Positions 16,625 through 25,816 are shown, counted from the stretch's first letter. The stretch: 64,000 nucleotides of DNA from Streptomyces stelliscabiei (GCF_014873495.1 NZ_JADBGF010000001.1:8494001-8558000); one strand, 5' to 3'. Numbers and translations: made by a program. The notes: generated by a model from the sequence alone, not told the origin.

Positions 16625-18727
16625 ATACTTCGCGCCGAGGACGGCCACCGGCTTCTCGGTCGTGTATGGGTACGCCACGACCCCGTGCTCGAAGAGGTAC
16701 TGGCACGCCTCCTCGACCTCGACGTCGCCCGCGAGCGACGCGACGACCGGCTTCTCGATGCCCCGCTCACGGAACTCGGCCACCACGCGCGCGGTCAGCT
16801 CGGCGAACGCCATGGGCGGGGTGACGATGGTGTGCCAATAGCCGAGGACGAGCGCGTGGATGCGCGGGTCCTCCAGGCCCAGCCTGATCGTCGCCTCGTA
16901 CGTCGACGGGGGCTCGCCGCCGGTGATGTCCACCGGGTTGCCGGCGGCCCCGAACGGCGGGATGAACGCGCGGAAGGAGGCGTCCAGGTCCGGCGGGATC
17001 TCCATCAGGGTCAGCCCGTTGTCGGTGACCGCGTCCGACAGCAGTACGCCGCTGCCCCCGGCTCCCGTGATGATCACGACGTTGTCGCCCTGCGGAGCGG
17101 GCAGCACCGGCAACGCGCGCGCGTACTCCAGCATCTCGTTCAGCCCCGGCGCCCTGATGACACCGGCCTGCTTCAGGATGTCCTCGTACACGGCGTCGTC
17201 GCCCGCCAGCGCGCCCGTGTGCGAGCCCGCCGCCTTCGCCCCGGCCGCCGTACGGCCCGCCTTGAGGACCACGACCGGTTTCTTCGGGACGGTCGCCCGC
17301 GCGGCCTCCACGAAGGCCCGCCCGTCCTTCAGGTCCTCCAGGTGCATCGCGATGCACTCGGTGCGCGGGTCCTCGCCGAACCAGGTCAGCAGGTCGTCCT
17401 CGTCGAGGTCCGACTTGTTGCCGAGCCCGACGATCGCCGACACACCCGTCTTCGTGGTCCGCGCGAACCCCAGGATGGCCATTCCGATGCCACCGGACTG
17501 CGAGGTCAGGGCGACCCCGCCCTTGACGTCGTAGGGCGTGCAGAACGTGGCGCAGAGGTCGTGCCACGTCGAGTAGTAGCCGTAGATGTTCGGCCCGAGC
17601 AGCCTTGTGCCGTGCCGCTCGGCGATCGCCACGATCTCGTCCTGGAGTTCGTGCTCGCCGGTCTCCGCGAAACCCGACGGGATCAGTACGGCGTTGGGGA
17701 TGCCCTTGCGGCCCACCTCCTCCAGCGCCGCGGCCACGAACTTGGCGGGGATCGCGAAGACCGCCACATCCACCTCGCCGGGAACGTCCGTGACACTCTT
17801 GTACGCCTTGCGGCCCAGAATGTCATCGGCCCTGGGGTTCACCGGATGGATCTCGCCGGAGAAGCCGCCGTCGACGAGGTTGCGCATCACCGAGTTGCCG
17901 ATCTTGCCCTGCTCGTTGGAGGCGCCGATCACGGCCACCGCCGAGGGCTGCATCAGCCGGCGCATCGACGTGAGGATCTCCTCGCGCGTGTACCGCCGCC
18001 GCGGCTTCGGCACCGACTCCGCGAGGATCACCCGGATGTCGGCCGCGACCGCGCCCTGCGGGGTCGCGATCACCGGGTTGAGGTCCACCTCGGCGATCTC
18101 CGGGAAGTCCGTGACGAGTTCGGAGACCCGGCGGATCTGCTCGGCGATCGCCCACCGGTCCACGGCGGGCGCCCCGCGCACCCCGCGCAGGATCTCCGCC
18201 GCGCGGATCGAGTCCAGCATGGACAGCGCCTCGTCCGCGTCGACCGGCGCGAGCCGGAACGTCACGTCCTTGAGGACCTCCACCAGCACTCCGCCGAGCC
18301 CGAACGCGACGACCTTCCCGAACGTCTGGTCGGTGACCGCGCCGACGATGACCTCCTGCCCCTGCGGCAGCAGCTCCTGCACCTGGACGCCCTCGATCCG
18401 GGCGTCCGGCGCGTACGCGCGCGCGTTGTCGACGATCCGGTGGAAGGCGGCCCTCACGTCCGCCGCGCCCTCCACCCCGACGATCACACCGCCCGCGTCG
18501 GTCTTGTGCAGGATGTCCGGCGAGACGATCTTCATCACCACCGGCCCGTCGAAGCGCGCCGCGAACGACACCGCCTCCTCGACGTCCCGCGCCAGCTCCT
18601 CGCCGGGTACGGCGATCCCGTACGCGTCGGCGATCACCTTGCCCTCGGGAGCGGTCAGCGCGCCGCGGCCCTCGGCCCGTACGGCGTCGAGGAGGCCACG
18701 CACCCTCAGCACCCGGTCTTCGGCCAT
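16595..18727 (-). CDS. ADP-forming acyl-CoA synthetase (acetate--CoA ligase family, fused subunits)
   Basis: A 710-residue fused NDP-forming acyl-CoA synthetase, converting a carboxylic acid plus CoA and ATP to acyl-CoA, ADP and phosphate through a phosphohistidine. The ATP-grasp (beta) part comes first (about 1-235, VVMKIVSPDILHKTDAGGV). The CoA-binding and ligase-CoA (alpha) parts follow from about 255 (SAVAVIGASNEQGKIG). GSHTGALAGDD near residue 500 holds the phosphorylated His. It begins 3 bp after the formyl-CoA transferase stop. ATG 18727 is chosen; a TTG one codon earlier is possible. It may charge a carboxylate that primes the CoA-transferase cycle. Confidence 0.86.
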   Translation of the reverse strand: MAEDRVLRVRGLLDAVRAEGRGALTAPEGKVIADAYGIAVPGEELARDVEEAVSFAARFDGPVVMKIVSPDILHKTDAGGVIVGVEGAADVRAAFHRIVDNARAYAPDARIEGVQVQELLPQGQEVIVGAVTDQTFGKVVAFGLGGVLVEVLKDVTFRLAPVDADEALSMLDSIRAAEILRGVRGAPAVDRWAIAEQIRRVSELVTDFPEIAEVDLNPVIATPQGAVAADIRVILAESVPKPRRRYTREEILTSMRRLMQPSAVAVIGASNEQGKIGNSVMRNLVDGGFSGEIHPVNPRADDILGRKAYKSVTDVPGEVDVAVFAIPAKFVAAALEEVGRKGIPNAVLIPSGFAETGEHELQDEIVAIAERHGTRLLGPNIYGYYSTWHDLCATFCTPYDVKGGVALTSQSGGIGMAILGFARTTKTGVSAIVGLGNKSDLDEDDLLTWFGEDPRTECIAMHLEDLKDGRAFVEAARATVPKKPVVVLKAGRTAAGAKAAGSHTGALAGDDAVYEDILKQAGVIRAPGLNEMLEYARALPVLPAPQGDNVVIITGAGGSGVLLSDAVTDNGLTLMEIPPDLDASFRAFIPPFGAAGNPVDITGGEPPSTYEATIRLGLEDPRIHALVLGYWHTIVTPPMAFAELTARVVAEFRERGIEKPVVASLAGDVEVEEACQYLFEHGVVAYPYTTEKPVAVLGAKYRWARAAGLL

Positions 18728-18730
18728 CAA

Positions 18731-19999
18731 TCAGATCACTCCGTTCGACTTGAGCAGGCGCAGCTCCTCGTCGCCGAGCCCCAGCTCGCCGACGTAGACC
18801 TCTTCGTTGTGCTCACCGAGCAGGGGTGAACTGGTGACGTCCACGGGGGAGTCGGACAGCTTCAGGGGGCTGCCGACGGTCACGAAGTCGCCGCGCTCGG
18901 GGTGCGGCACGGTGACGACCATCTCGTTGGAGACCAGGGACTCGTCCTCGATGATCTCCTTGGTGGAGAGGATCGGCCCGCACGGGATGTTGTGGGCGTT
19001 GAGCCGCTCCAGCACCTCCCACTTGGGCAGGGTGGCCGACCACTCCTCGATGAGCTGGAACATCTTGCCGAGCTTGGGCAGCCGGGCCTCCGGTGTCGCC
19101 CACTCGGGGTCCTCCGCCAGTTCGGGCCGGCCGATCAGCTCGCTCATCGGCCGCCAGCCGACGGGCTGCACGATGACGTACACGTAGTCGTTCGGGCCGC
19201 CCGGCGCGCACTTCACGGCCCAGCCGGGCTGGCCGCCACCGGAGGCGTTCCCGGACCGGGGAACCTCGTCGCCGAAGTCCTCGTTGGGATATTCGTGGAG
19301 CGGGCCATGGGCCAGCCGCTGCTGGTCCCTCAGCTTCACCCGGCAGAGGTTGAGGACGGCGTGCTGCATGGCCACGTTGACCCGCTGGCCGCGCCCGGTC
19401 GACTCCCGCTGGTACAGCGCGGCGAGAATCCCCGCCACGGCGTGGACGCCCGTGCCCGAGTCCCCGATCTGGGCCCCCGTCGCCAGCGGCGGTCCGTCCT
19501 CGAAGCCGGTGGTCGCCATGGATCCGCCCATGGCCTGCGCGACCACCTCGTACGCCTTGAAGTTGGTGTACGGACCGTCCCCGAACCCCTTGATGGAGGC
19601 ATAGACGATCCGCGGATTGATCTCCTGGATGCGGTCCCAGGTGAAGCCCATGCGGTCGACCGCGCCGGGGCCGAAGTTCTCGACCATCACGTCGGAGCGC
19701 CGGATCAGCTCGGTGAGGATCTCCTTGCCCCGCTCGGTCTTGGTGTTGAGGGTGATGCTCCGCTTGTTGCAGTTGAGCATCGTGAAGTAGAGGGAGTCGA
19801 CGTCCGGGAGGTCGCGCAGCTGCTTGCGCGTGATGTCCCCGCTCGGCGCCTCCAGCTTCACCACGTCCGCGCCGAGCCAGGCGAGCAGCTGGGTGGCGGA
19901 CGGGCCGGACTGGACGTGCGTCATGTCGAGGACGCGGACGCCTTCGAGGGCCTTGCCGGGCGGGGCGGTCCTGACGGTCTCGGTGGTCACCGGGGTCAC
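18731..19999 (-). CDS. frc: Formyl-CoA:oxalate CoA-transferase-like class III CoA transferase
   Basis: A 422-residue family III CoA transferase, which moves CoA between carboxylates through an aspartyl-CoA anhydride. Asp180 in AQIGDSGTGVHAVAG matches the catalytic Asp169 of Oxalobacter Frc. GGGQPGWAVKC resembles the Frc glycine loop, and VKLEAPSGDITR and VENFGPGAVDRMG are family blocks. In the oxalate route it makes oxalyl-CoA from oxalate and formyl-CoA. It lies 1 bp from the TPP enzyme gene and 3 bp from the acyl-CoA synthetase, forming one operon. Frc specificity cannot be separated by eye from related succinyl- or acetyl-CoA:oxalate transferases. Confidence 0.84.
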   Translation of the reverse strand: MTPVTTETVRTAPPGKALEGVRVLDMTHVQSGPSATQLLAWLGADVVKLEAPSGDITRKQLRDLPDVDSLYFTMLNCNKRSITLNTKTERGKEILTELIRRSDVMVENFGPGAVDRMGFTWDRIQEINPRIVYASIKGFGDGPYTNFKAYEVVAQAMGGSMATTGFEDGPPLATGAQIGDSGTGVHAVAGILAALYQRESTGRGQRVNVAMQHAVLNLCRVKLRDQQRLAHGPLHEYPNEDFGDEVPRSGNASGGGQPGWAVKCAPGGPNDYVYVIVQPVGWRPMSELIGRPELAEDPEWATPEARLPKLGKMFQLIEEWSATLPKWEVLERLNAHNIPCGPILSTKEIIEDESLVSNEMVVTVPHPERGDFVTVGSPLKLSDSPVDVTSSPLLGEHNEEVYVGELGLGDEELRLLKSNGVI

Positions 20000-20000
20000 C

Positions 20001-21686
20001 TCACTTGTACATCGTCTGGTTCATGGTTCCGGGGGCGTACGCGTCCGGGTCGACCCAGACGTTGATGAGCGACGGCTTGCCCGACTCCCGGGCGCGCCGC
20101 AGCGCGGGGGCGATGTCGGCGGGGTCGCGGACCTCCTCGCCGTGACCGCCCAGCATCTGCGCGAACTTGTCGTAGTGGACGTCGCCGAGGGTGTTGCCGA
20201 TCCGCTCGCGCTCCTCGCCGTACTTGGCCTTCTGGCCGTAACGGATCTGGTTCATGGAGGAGTTGTTGCCGATGATCCCGACGAAGGGGAGGTCGTAGCG
20301 GACGAGGGTCTCGAAGTCCCAGCCGGTGAGGGAGAAGGCGCCGTCACCGAAGAGAGCCACCACCTCCTTGTCGGGCCGTGCCTTCTTCGCGGCGAGCACG
20401 AAGGGGACGCCGACGCCGAGGGTGCCGAGGGGGCCCGGGTCCATCCAGTGCCCGGGTGACTTGGGCTGCACGACCTGACCGGAGAAGGTGACGATGTCAC
20501 CGCCGTCGCCGATGTAGATCGAATCCTCGGTCAGGAATTCGTTGATCTCGCTGACCAGCCGGTACGGGTGGATCGGCGAGGCGTCGGACTTCAGGCTGGG
20601 CAGCCGCTTCTCGATGGCGCTCTGCTCGGCGGCGCGCAGCTCGTCGAGCCACTCCTTGCGCCTCGACGCGCCCCCGTCGACGCGCCCGGAGGCCGCCTCC
20701 GTCACCGACTTCAGCACCAGGCCCGCGTCGCCGACGATCCCGAGGTCGATGTCGCGGTTCTTGCCGACGGTCCGGTAGTCGAGGTCGATCTGTACGACCG
20801 TCGCGTCCGGCGACAGCCGCTTGCCGTAGCCCATGCGGAAGTCGAAGGGCGTCCCGACGATCACGATGACGTCGGCGTTGGAGAAGGCGTACCGGCGGGA
20901 GAGCTGGAAGTGGTGCGGGTCGCCGGGCGGCAGGGTGCCGCGGCCGGCGCCGTTCATGTAGGCGGGGATGTTGAGGGCGCGTACGAGGTCGATGGCGGCC
21001 TCGGTGCCCCGGGTCGTCCACACCTGGCTGCCCAGCAGGATCGCGGGCTTCTCGGCGTGCACCAGCAGGTCGGCGAGCTTCTCGACGGCCTCGGGGTCGC
21101 CGGCCGAGCGGGTCGAGGCCCGGTAGGCACCGGCCTTCGGCACGCGTGCCTTCTCTACGGGCACCTTGGCGTCCAGGACGTCGCGCGGGATCTCCAGGAA
21201 GGAGGGGCCGGGGGCGCCGTGGTAGCACTCGCGGAACGCCATCGACACCATGTCGGCGGCGCGGGCCGTGTCCGGCACGGTCGCCGCGAACTTGGTGATC
21301 GGCGTCATCATGTCGACGTGCGGCAGGTCCTGCAGCGACCCCATCTTGTGCTGGGTGTGCGCTCCCTGGCCGCCGATCAGCAGCATCGGTGACTCCGCGC
21401 GGAAGGCGTTGGCGACCCCGGTCACGGCGTCGGTCGTACCGGGGCCGGCGGTGACGACCGCGCAGCCGGGCTTGCCGGTGATCCGGGCGTAGCCGTCGGC
21501 GGCGTGGGCGGCGACCTGCTCGTGGCGGACGTCGACGACCTCGATGCCCTCGTCGACGCAGCCGTCGTAGATGTCGATGATGTGGCCGCCGCACAGGGTG
21601 TAGATGACCTCCACACCCTCGGCCTTGAGCGCCTTGGCGACGAGGTGACCACCGGAGATGAGGTCCTGGCTGTTGCCGTCGGGCAT
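20001..21686 (-). CDS. TPP-dependent decarboxylase/lyase, oxalyl-CoA decarboxylase-like
   Basis: A 561-residue thiamine diphosphate enzyme of the acetolactate synthase superfamily. The activating Glu lies in VRHEQVAAHAADGYAR near residue 50. The diphosphate motif runs from GDGAFSLTGWDFE to GNNSSMNQ near residues 450-480. AGGAC lies 7 bp before ATG 21686; an upstream open frame was not used. Context with Frc, acyl-CoA synthetase and OFA transporter argues for oxalyl-CoA decarboxylation to formyl-CoA. The C-terminal half differs from Oxalobacter Oxc as I recall it, so 2-hydroxyacyl-CoA lyase or another acyloin-forming activity is possible. Transcription starts from the divergent region with the operator at 21760. 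Confidence 0.75.
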   Translation of the reverse strand: MPDGNSQDLISGGHLVAKALKAEGVEVIYTLCGGHIIDIYDGCVDEGIEVVDVRHEQVAAHAADGYARITGKPGCAVVTAGPGTTDAVTGVANAFRAESPMLLIGGQGAHTQHKMGSLQDLPHVDMMTPITKFAATVPDTARAADMVSMAFRECYHGAPGPSFLEIPRDVLDAKVPVEKARVPKAGAYRASTRSAGDPEAVEKLADLLVHAEKPAILLGSQVWTTRGTEAAIDLVRALNIPAYMNGAGRGTLPPGDPHHFQLSRRYAFSNADVIVIVGTPFDFRMGYGKRLSPDATVVQIDLDYRTVGKNRDIDLGIVGDAGLVLKSVTEAASGRVDGGASRRKEWLDELRAAEQSAIEKRLPSLKSDASPIHPYRLVSEINEFLTEDSIYIGDGGDIVTFSGQVVQPKSPGHWMDPGPLGTLGVGVPFVLAAKKARPDKEVVALFGDGAFSLTGWDFETLVRYDLPFVGIIGNNSSMNQIRYGQKAKYGEERERIGNTLGDVHYDKFAQMLGGHGEEVRDPADIAPALRRARESGKPSLINVWVDPDAYAPGTMNQTMYK

Positions 21687-21852
21687 GGCGAAGTCCTGTC
21701 CCTTCGTAGGGGTTTTCGTGGGTCTTCGTTGAGCGTCGGAGCGCACTCGCGGTTGATTGCATACAGTCGACGAATACTGTATGAACCTTGTTATCCCGCA
21801 TCCCATGGGTGGTGTCCAGGGGGCGTGCGGCACTTTTGAGTCAGGAGCCGGA
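21687..21852. promoter_or_regulatory. Divergent promoter region of the oxalate/CoA module
   Basis: A 166-bp, locally AT-richer gap between the divergent TPP-enzyme operon and the succinyl-CoA-ligase-like operon. It carries a perfect palindrome at 21760-21783 that could control both directions. No regulator gene is adjacent in the window. Confidence 0.6.
21760..21783. promoter_or_regulatory. Palindromic operator CATACAGT-N8-ACTGTATG
   Basis: Exact 8-bp inverted arms with an 8-bp spacer (CGACGAAT). The ATAC...GTAT shape recalls GntR/FadR-type operators. It lies about 75 bp from each start codon (21686 and 21853), a good place for a repressor acting on both operons. Confidence 0.6.
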
Positions 21853-22983
21853 ATGGACCTTTTCGAGCACCAGGCAAGGGAACTCTTCGAGGAACACGGC
21901 ATCGCGGTCCCGCGGGCCGAGGTCACCGACTCGCCCGAGGAGGCCCGCGAGATCGCCCGCAGGCTGGGCGGACGCGTCGTCGTCAAGGCACAGGTGAAGA
22001 CCGGCGGACGCGGCAAGGCGGGCGGGGTGAAGCTCGCCGCCGACCCCGCCGCCGCCGAACTGACGGCACGGCAGATCCTCGGCATGGACATCAAGGGCCA
22101 CACCGTCCGCACGGTGATGGTCGCCGAACCCGTCGCCATCGAGAGCGAGTTCTACGTCTCCTACGTCCTCGACCGCGCGGCCGGCCGTTTCCTCGCGATC
22201 GCCTCGGCCGAGGGCGGCACGGACATCGAGGACGTCGCCGTGAGCCGGCCCGAGGCCGTGGCCCGCATCCCCGTCGACCCCGCCGAGGGTGTCACCTCGG
22301 CGAAGGCGTCCGAGATCGCCGAGGCCGCCGGCCTGCCCCCGCAGAGCGTCGACGTCCTCATGCGGCTCTGGCAGGTGCTGACCCGCGAGGACGCGCTCCT
22401 CGTCGAGGTCAACCCGCTCGTCCGCACCGAACAGGGCCGGATCCTCGCCCTGGACGGCAAGGTCACCCTCGACGACAACGCGGGCTTCCGGCAGACCCGC
22501 TGGGGCGACGAGGGCTTCGCGCCCGACGACCCGCTGGAGGCGGCCGCGGCCGCCAAGGGCCTCAACTACGTGAAGCTGGACGGCGAGGTCGGGGTCATCG
22601 GCAACGGCGCCGGACTCGTCATGTCCACCCTCGACGTGGTCGCCGGCTGCGGCGCCCGCCCCGCCGACTTCCTCGACATCGGCGGCGGCGCCTCCGCCCA
22701 GATCATGGCCGACGGTCTCTCCGTCATCCTCTCCGACCCGGACGTGAAATCCGTCCTCGTCAACGTCTTCGGCGGGATCACCGCCTGCGACGCGGTCGCC
22801 GACGGCATCGTGCGGGCCCTGGACAGCGTGCGGTTGACCAAGCCGCTCGTCGTCCGCCTCGACGGCAACAACGCCGTACGTGGCCGGGCGATCCTCGACG
22901 ACCGCGACCACCCGCTCGTCCACCAGGCCACCACCATGGACGGTGCCGCGCGCCGCGCCGCCGACCTCGCCCACGCGAACTGA
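21853..22983 (+). CDS. sucC: Succinate--CoA ligase-like ADP-forming beta subunit (paralogue)
   Basis: A 376-residue ATP-grasp subunit. MDLFEHQARELFEEHGI, VVVKAQVKTGGRGKAGGV and EVNPLV are typical of SucC, and GVIGNGAGLVMSTLDVV and VNVFGGI belong to the ligase half. ATG 21853 has CAGGAG 8 bp upstream. The alpha subunit follows 11 bp later. Housekeeping sucCD is normally elsewhere in Streptomyces, so this is probably a pathway-specific pair. It could supply or recycle succinyl-CoA for the CoA transferase on the opposite strand, or act on another dicarboxylate such as malate. This assignment is inference. Confidence 0.85.
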   Translation: MDLFEHQARELFEEHGIAVPRAEVTDSPEEAREIARRLGGRVVVKAQVKTGGRGKAGGVKLAADPAAAELTARQILGMDIKGHTVRTVMVAEPVAIESEFYVSYVLDRAAGRFLAIASAEGGTDIEDVAVSRPEAVARIPVDPAEGVTSAKASEIAEAAGLPPQSVDVLMRLWQVLTREDALLVEVNPLVRTEQGRILALDGKVTLDDNAGFRQTRWGDEGFAPDDPLEAAAAAKGLNYVKLDGEVGVIGNGAGLVMSTLDVVAGCGARPADFLDIGGGASAQIMADGLSVILSDPDVKSVLVNVFGGITACDAVADGIVRALDSVRLTKPLVVRLDGNNAVRGRAILDDRDHPLVHQATTMDGAARRAADLAHAN

Positions 22984-22994
22984 GGAGTCCGGAC

Positions 22995-23879
22995 ATGGCC
23001 ATCTACCTCACCCACGAGAGCAAGGTCCTCGTCCAGGGCATGACCGGCGGCGAGGGCATGAAGCACACCCGCCGCATGCTCGCGGCCGGCACGAACGTCG
23101 TCGGCGGCGTCAACCCCCGCAAGGCCGGCCGCACCGTCGACTTCGGCGACCGCGCCGTCCACGTCTTCGGCTCGGTCGCCGAGGGCATCGAGGTCACCGG
23201 CGCCGACGTCACCGTGGTCTTCGTCCCACCGGCCTTCGCCAGGGCCGCCGTCGTCGAGGCGGCCGACGCCGGCATCGGCCTCGCCGTCGTCGTCACCGAG
23301 GGCATCCCCGTCCACGACTCCGTCGCCTTCACGGCGTACGCGCGCTCCCGGGGCACCCGGATCATCGGGCCCAACTGCCCCGGCCTGATCACCCCCGGCC
23401 AGTCCAACGCCGGCATCATCCCCGCCGACATCACCAAGCCGGGACGCATCGGCCTGGTCTCCAAATCCGGCACCCTCACCTACCAGCTCATGTACGAACT
23501 CCGCGACACCGGCTTCTCCACCTGCGTCGGCATCGGCGGCGACCCCGTCGTCGGCACCACCCACATCGACTGCCTGGCCGCTTTCCAGGACGACCCCGAC
23601 ACCGAACTGATCGTCCTCATCGGCGAGATCGGCGGCGACGCCGAGGAGCGGGCCGCCGCGTACGTCCGCGACCACGTCACCAAGCCCGTCGTCGGCTACA
23701 TCGCCGGCTTCACCGCCCCCGAGGGCAGGACGATGGGCCACGCCGGCGCGATCGTCTCCGGCTCCTCGGGCACGGCGCAGGCGAAGAAGGAGGCGCTGGA
23801 GGCGGTCGGGGTGCGGGTCGGCAGCACGCCCACCGAGACGGCAGGGCTGGTGCTCGCGGCCCTGGAGACCGAGGTCTGA
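22995..23879 (+). CDS. sucD: Succinate--CoA ligase-like ADP-forming alpha subunit (paralogue)
   Basis: A 294-residue Rossmann CoA-binding subunit. LVQGMTGGEGMKHTRRM begins the CoA-binding domain, IGPNCPGLITPGQ is the conserved central block, and GRTMGHAGAIVSG carries the phosphorylated His. Its length matches SucD. It pairs with the beta subunit 11 bp upstream. The ligase forms acyl-CoA from a dicarboxylate with ATP via phosphohistidine. An aldehyde dehydrogenase gene follows after 92 bp on the same strand. Confidence 0.86.
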   Translation: MAIYLTHESKVLVQGMTGGEGMKHTRRMLAAGTNVVGGVNPRKAGRTVDFGDRAVHVFGSVAEGIEVTGADVTVVFVPPAFARAAVVEAADAGIGLAVVVTEGIPVHDSVAFTAYARSRGTRIIGPNCPGLITPGQSNAGIIPADITKPGRIGLVSKSGTLTYQLMYELRDTGFSTCVGIGGDPVVGTTHIDCLAAFQDDPDTELIVLIGEIGGDAEERAAAYVRDHVTKPVVGYIAGFTAPEGRTMGHAGAIVSGSSGTAQAKKEALEAVGVRVGSTPTETAGLVLAALETEV

Positions 23880-23971
23880 CCTCCTCCCGCACCGCACCCG
23901 TTCGCACCGCCCCGCATGCGGCCGTCGACGCGGCCCCCGCCCCCGACCGTGCACCGAGAGCGGAGAACCCC

Positions 23972-25534
23972 ATGACACCACCCACCCTCGCCCCCCTCAC
24001 CCTGAAGTCCGGCACGACCTGGACCGATGCCTGGCAGCGCTGTCTGACCATCGCCCCCGAGGCCTTCCGGGACGACCGTGTCCTCAACCACTGGGGCGCC
24101 GCCTGGCGGGCCGACGGCCGGGCCCTGCCCGCCACCAGCCCCGTCGACGGACGTCCCGTCGCCGGCCCGCCCCGCCTGGACGGGGTCATCGCCCACCAGG
24201 CGGTCAGGGCCTCCCTCGACCAGCACCGGGCCTGGCGCCACGTCCCCCTCGACGAACGCCGCGCCCGGGTCGCCGCCACCCTCGACGCCCTCACCCACCA
24301 CCGCGAACTGCTCGCCCTGCTCCTCGTCTGGGAGATCGGCAAACCCTGGCGGCTCGCGCAGGCCGACGTCGACCGGGCCATCGACGGCGTCCGCTGGTAC
24401 GTCGACGGAGTCGAACCCATGCTCGAAGGCCGGGTCCCCCTCGACGGGCCGGTCTCCAACATCGCGAGCTGGAACTACCCGATGAGCGTCCTCGTCCACG
24501 CGATGCTGGTCCAGGCGCTGGCGGGGAACGCGGTGATCGCCAAGACCCCGACCGACGGCGGCGTCGCCTGCCTCACCCTGGCCACCGCCCTCGCCGCCCG
24601 CGAGGGCCTGCCCGTCGCCCTCGTCAGCGGCAGCGGGGGCGAGCTGTCGGAGGCGCTCGTGCGGGCCCCGGAGATCGGCTGCGTCTCCTTCGTCGGCGGC
24701 CGCGACACCGGCGCCGCCGTGGCCACCGCCGTCGCCGACCTGGGCAAACCGCACGTCCTGGAGCAGGAGGGGCTGAACACCTGGGGCATCTGGAACCACA
24801 CCGACTGGGACACCCTCGCCGCCGTCGTCCCCAAGCTCTTCGACTACGGCAAGCAGCGCTGCACGGCGTATCCGCGCTTCGTCGTCCAGCGGGAACTGTT
24901 CGACGAGTTCCTCGCGGCCTACCTCCCGGCGGTCCGCACCCTCAGAGTCGGCCACCCGCTGGCCGTGGAGCACCCCGACGACCCGTACCCGAAGCTGGAC
25001 TTCGGGCCCGTCATCAACGCGGCCAAGGCCAAGGAGCTGGCCGACCAGGTCGCCGAGGCCGTCGACCGGGGTGCCGTCCCGCTGCACCGGGGCCGGCTCA
25101 CCGACGCGCGCTTCCTGCCCGGCCAGGACGCCGGCGCGTACGTCCAGCCCGTCACTCTCCTCAACCCGCCCCCGTCCTCCCCGCTCCACCACGCGGAACC
25201 CTTCGGCCCCGTCGACACGATCGTCCTGGTCGACACAGAGGCCGAACTGCTCGCCGCCATGAACGCCTCCAACGGAGCGCTCGTCGCCACCCTCTCCACC
25301 GACGACCGGGCGACGTACGAGCGGCTCGCCCCCCAGATCCGGGCGTTCAAGGTCGGCCACGGCACACCCCGCTCCCGCGGCGACCGCGACGAACTGTTCG
25401 GGGGCTTCGGCGCCTCCTGGCGGGGCGCCTTCGTCGGCGGCGACCTGCTGGTGAAGGCCGTCACGCGCGGTCCGGCGGGGGAGAGGCTGCCGGGGAACTT
25501 CCCCGGATACCACCTCATGCCGCCCGCGGCCTGA
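23972..25534 (+). CDS. Aldehyde dehydrogenase family protein with atypical active-site context
   Basis: A 520-residue ALDH-superfamily protein. SNIASWNYPMSVLVHAM matches the N-terminal cofactor segment, YGKQRCTAYPRF has the catalytic Cys, and VLEQEGLNTWGIWN replaces the usual VLELGGKNP around the general-base Glu. The first about 70 residues are not typical. ATG 23972 is used, with GGAG upstream. It lies downstream of sucCD-like genes and may oxidise an aldehyde such as glyoxylate or a formyl compound in the same pathway. Acylating activity with CoA is also possible. No signal peptide is present. Confidence 0.78.
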   Translation: MTPPTLAPLTLKSGTTWTDAWQRCLTIAPEAFRDDRVLNHWGAAWRADGRALPATSPVDGRPVAGPPRLDGVIAHQAVRASLDQHRAWRHVPLDERRARVAATLDALTHHRELLALLLVWEIGKPWRLAQADVDRAIDGVRWYVDGVEPMLEGRVPLDGPVSNIASWNYPMSVLVHAMLVQALAGNAVIAKTPTDGGVACLTLATALAAREGLPVALVSGSGGELSEALVRAPEIGCVSFVGGRDTGAAVATAVADLGKPHVLEQEGLNTWGIWNHTDWDTLAAVVPKLFDYGKQRCTAYPRFVVQRELFDEFLAAYLPAVRTLRVGHPLAVEHPDDPYPKLDFGPVINAAKAKELADQVAEAVDRGAVPLHRGRLTDARFLPGQDAGAYVQPVTLLNPPPSSPLHHAEPFGPVDTIVLVDTEAELLAAMNASNGALVATLSTDDRATYERLAPQIRAFKVGHGTPRSRGDRDELFGGFGASWRGAFVGGDLLVKAVTRGPAGERLPGNFPGYHLMPPAA

Positions 25535-25708
25535 GACGGCCGCGACGTGATCGTCCGATCACCGCGGGTGAGGTCGTGCGGGTCCGCGTGAGGAGGCCCG
25601 CACGGCCCCGTCCGGGGCCCGGATATGCAGGTGAAGGGCACTCCGAAGTCTTGGTATTGTTGTCCGTGTCGCCGCCGGGAGCACTCCTGGCAAGGCGACG
25701 GACACCTG

Positions 25709-25793
25709 GTCCGGGTGGCGGAATGGCAGACGCGCTAGCTTGAGGTGCTAGTGCCCTTTATCGGGCGTGGGGGTTCAAGTCCCCCCTCGGACA
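25709..25793 (+). tRNA. tRNA-Leu (anticodon GAG)
   Basis: An 85-base class II tRNA. The acceptor stem pairs GTCCGGG with CTCGGAC, discriminator A. The anticodon stem CTAGC/GCTAG encloses loop TTGAGGT with anticodon GAG, reading CUC/CUU leucine codons. A long variable arm (GCCCTTTATCGGGC region) and a T-arm GGGGGTTCAAGTCCCCC follow. CCA is not encoded. Confidence 0.95.
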
Positions 25794-25816
25794 CTCGCTA
25801 CGGCGATGAGCATGCG

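Noticed and set aside
15035..18829. Long plus-strand open frame across the OFA and acyl-CoA synthetase genes
   Set aside because: Antisense to two clear genes and crossing a tandem-repeat spacer; no family features.
20001..22139. Longer N-terminus for the TPP enzyme, extending to 22139
   Set aside because: The extension would run across the divergent promoter palindrome and the start of the SucC-like gene; ATG 21686 has a good ribosome site at the start of homology.
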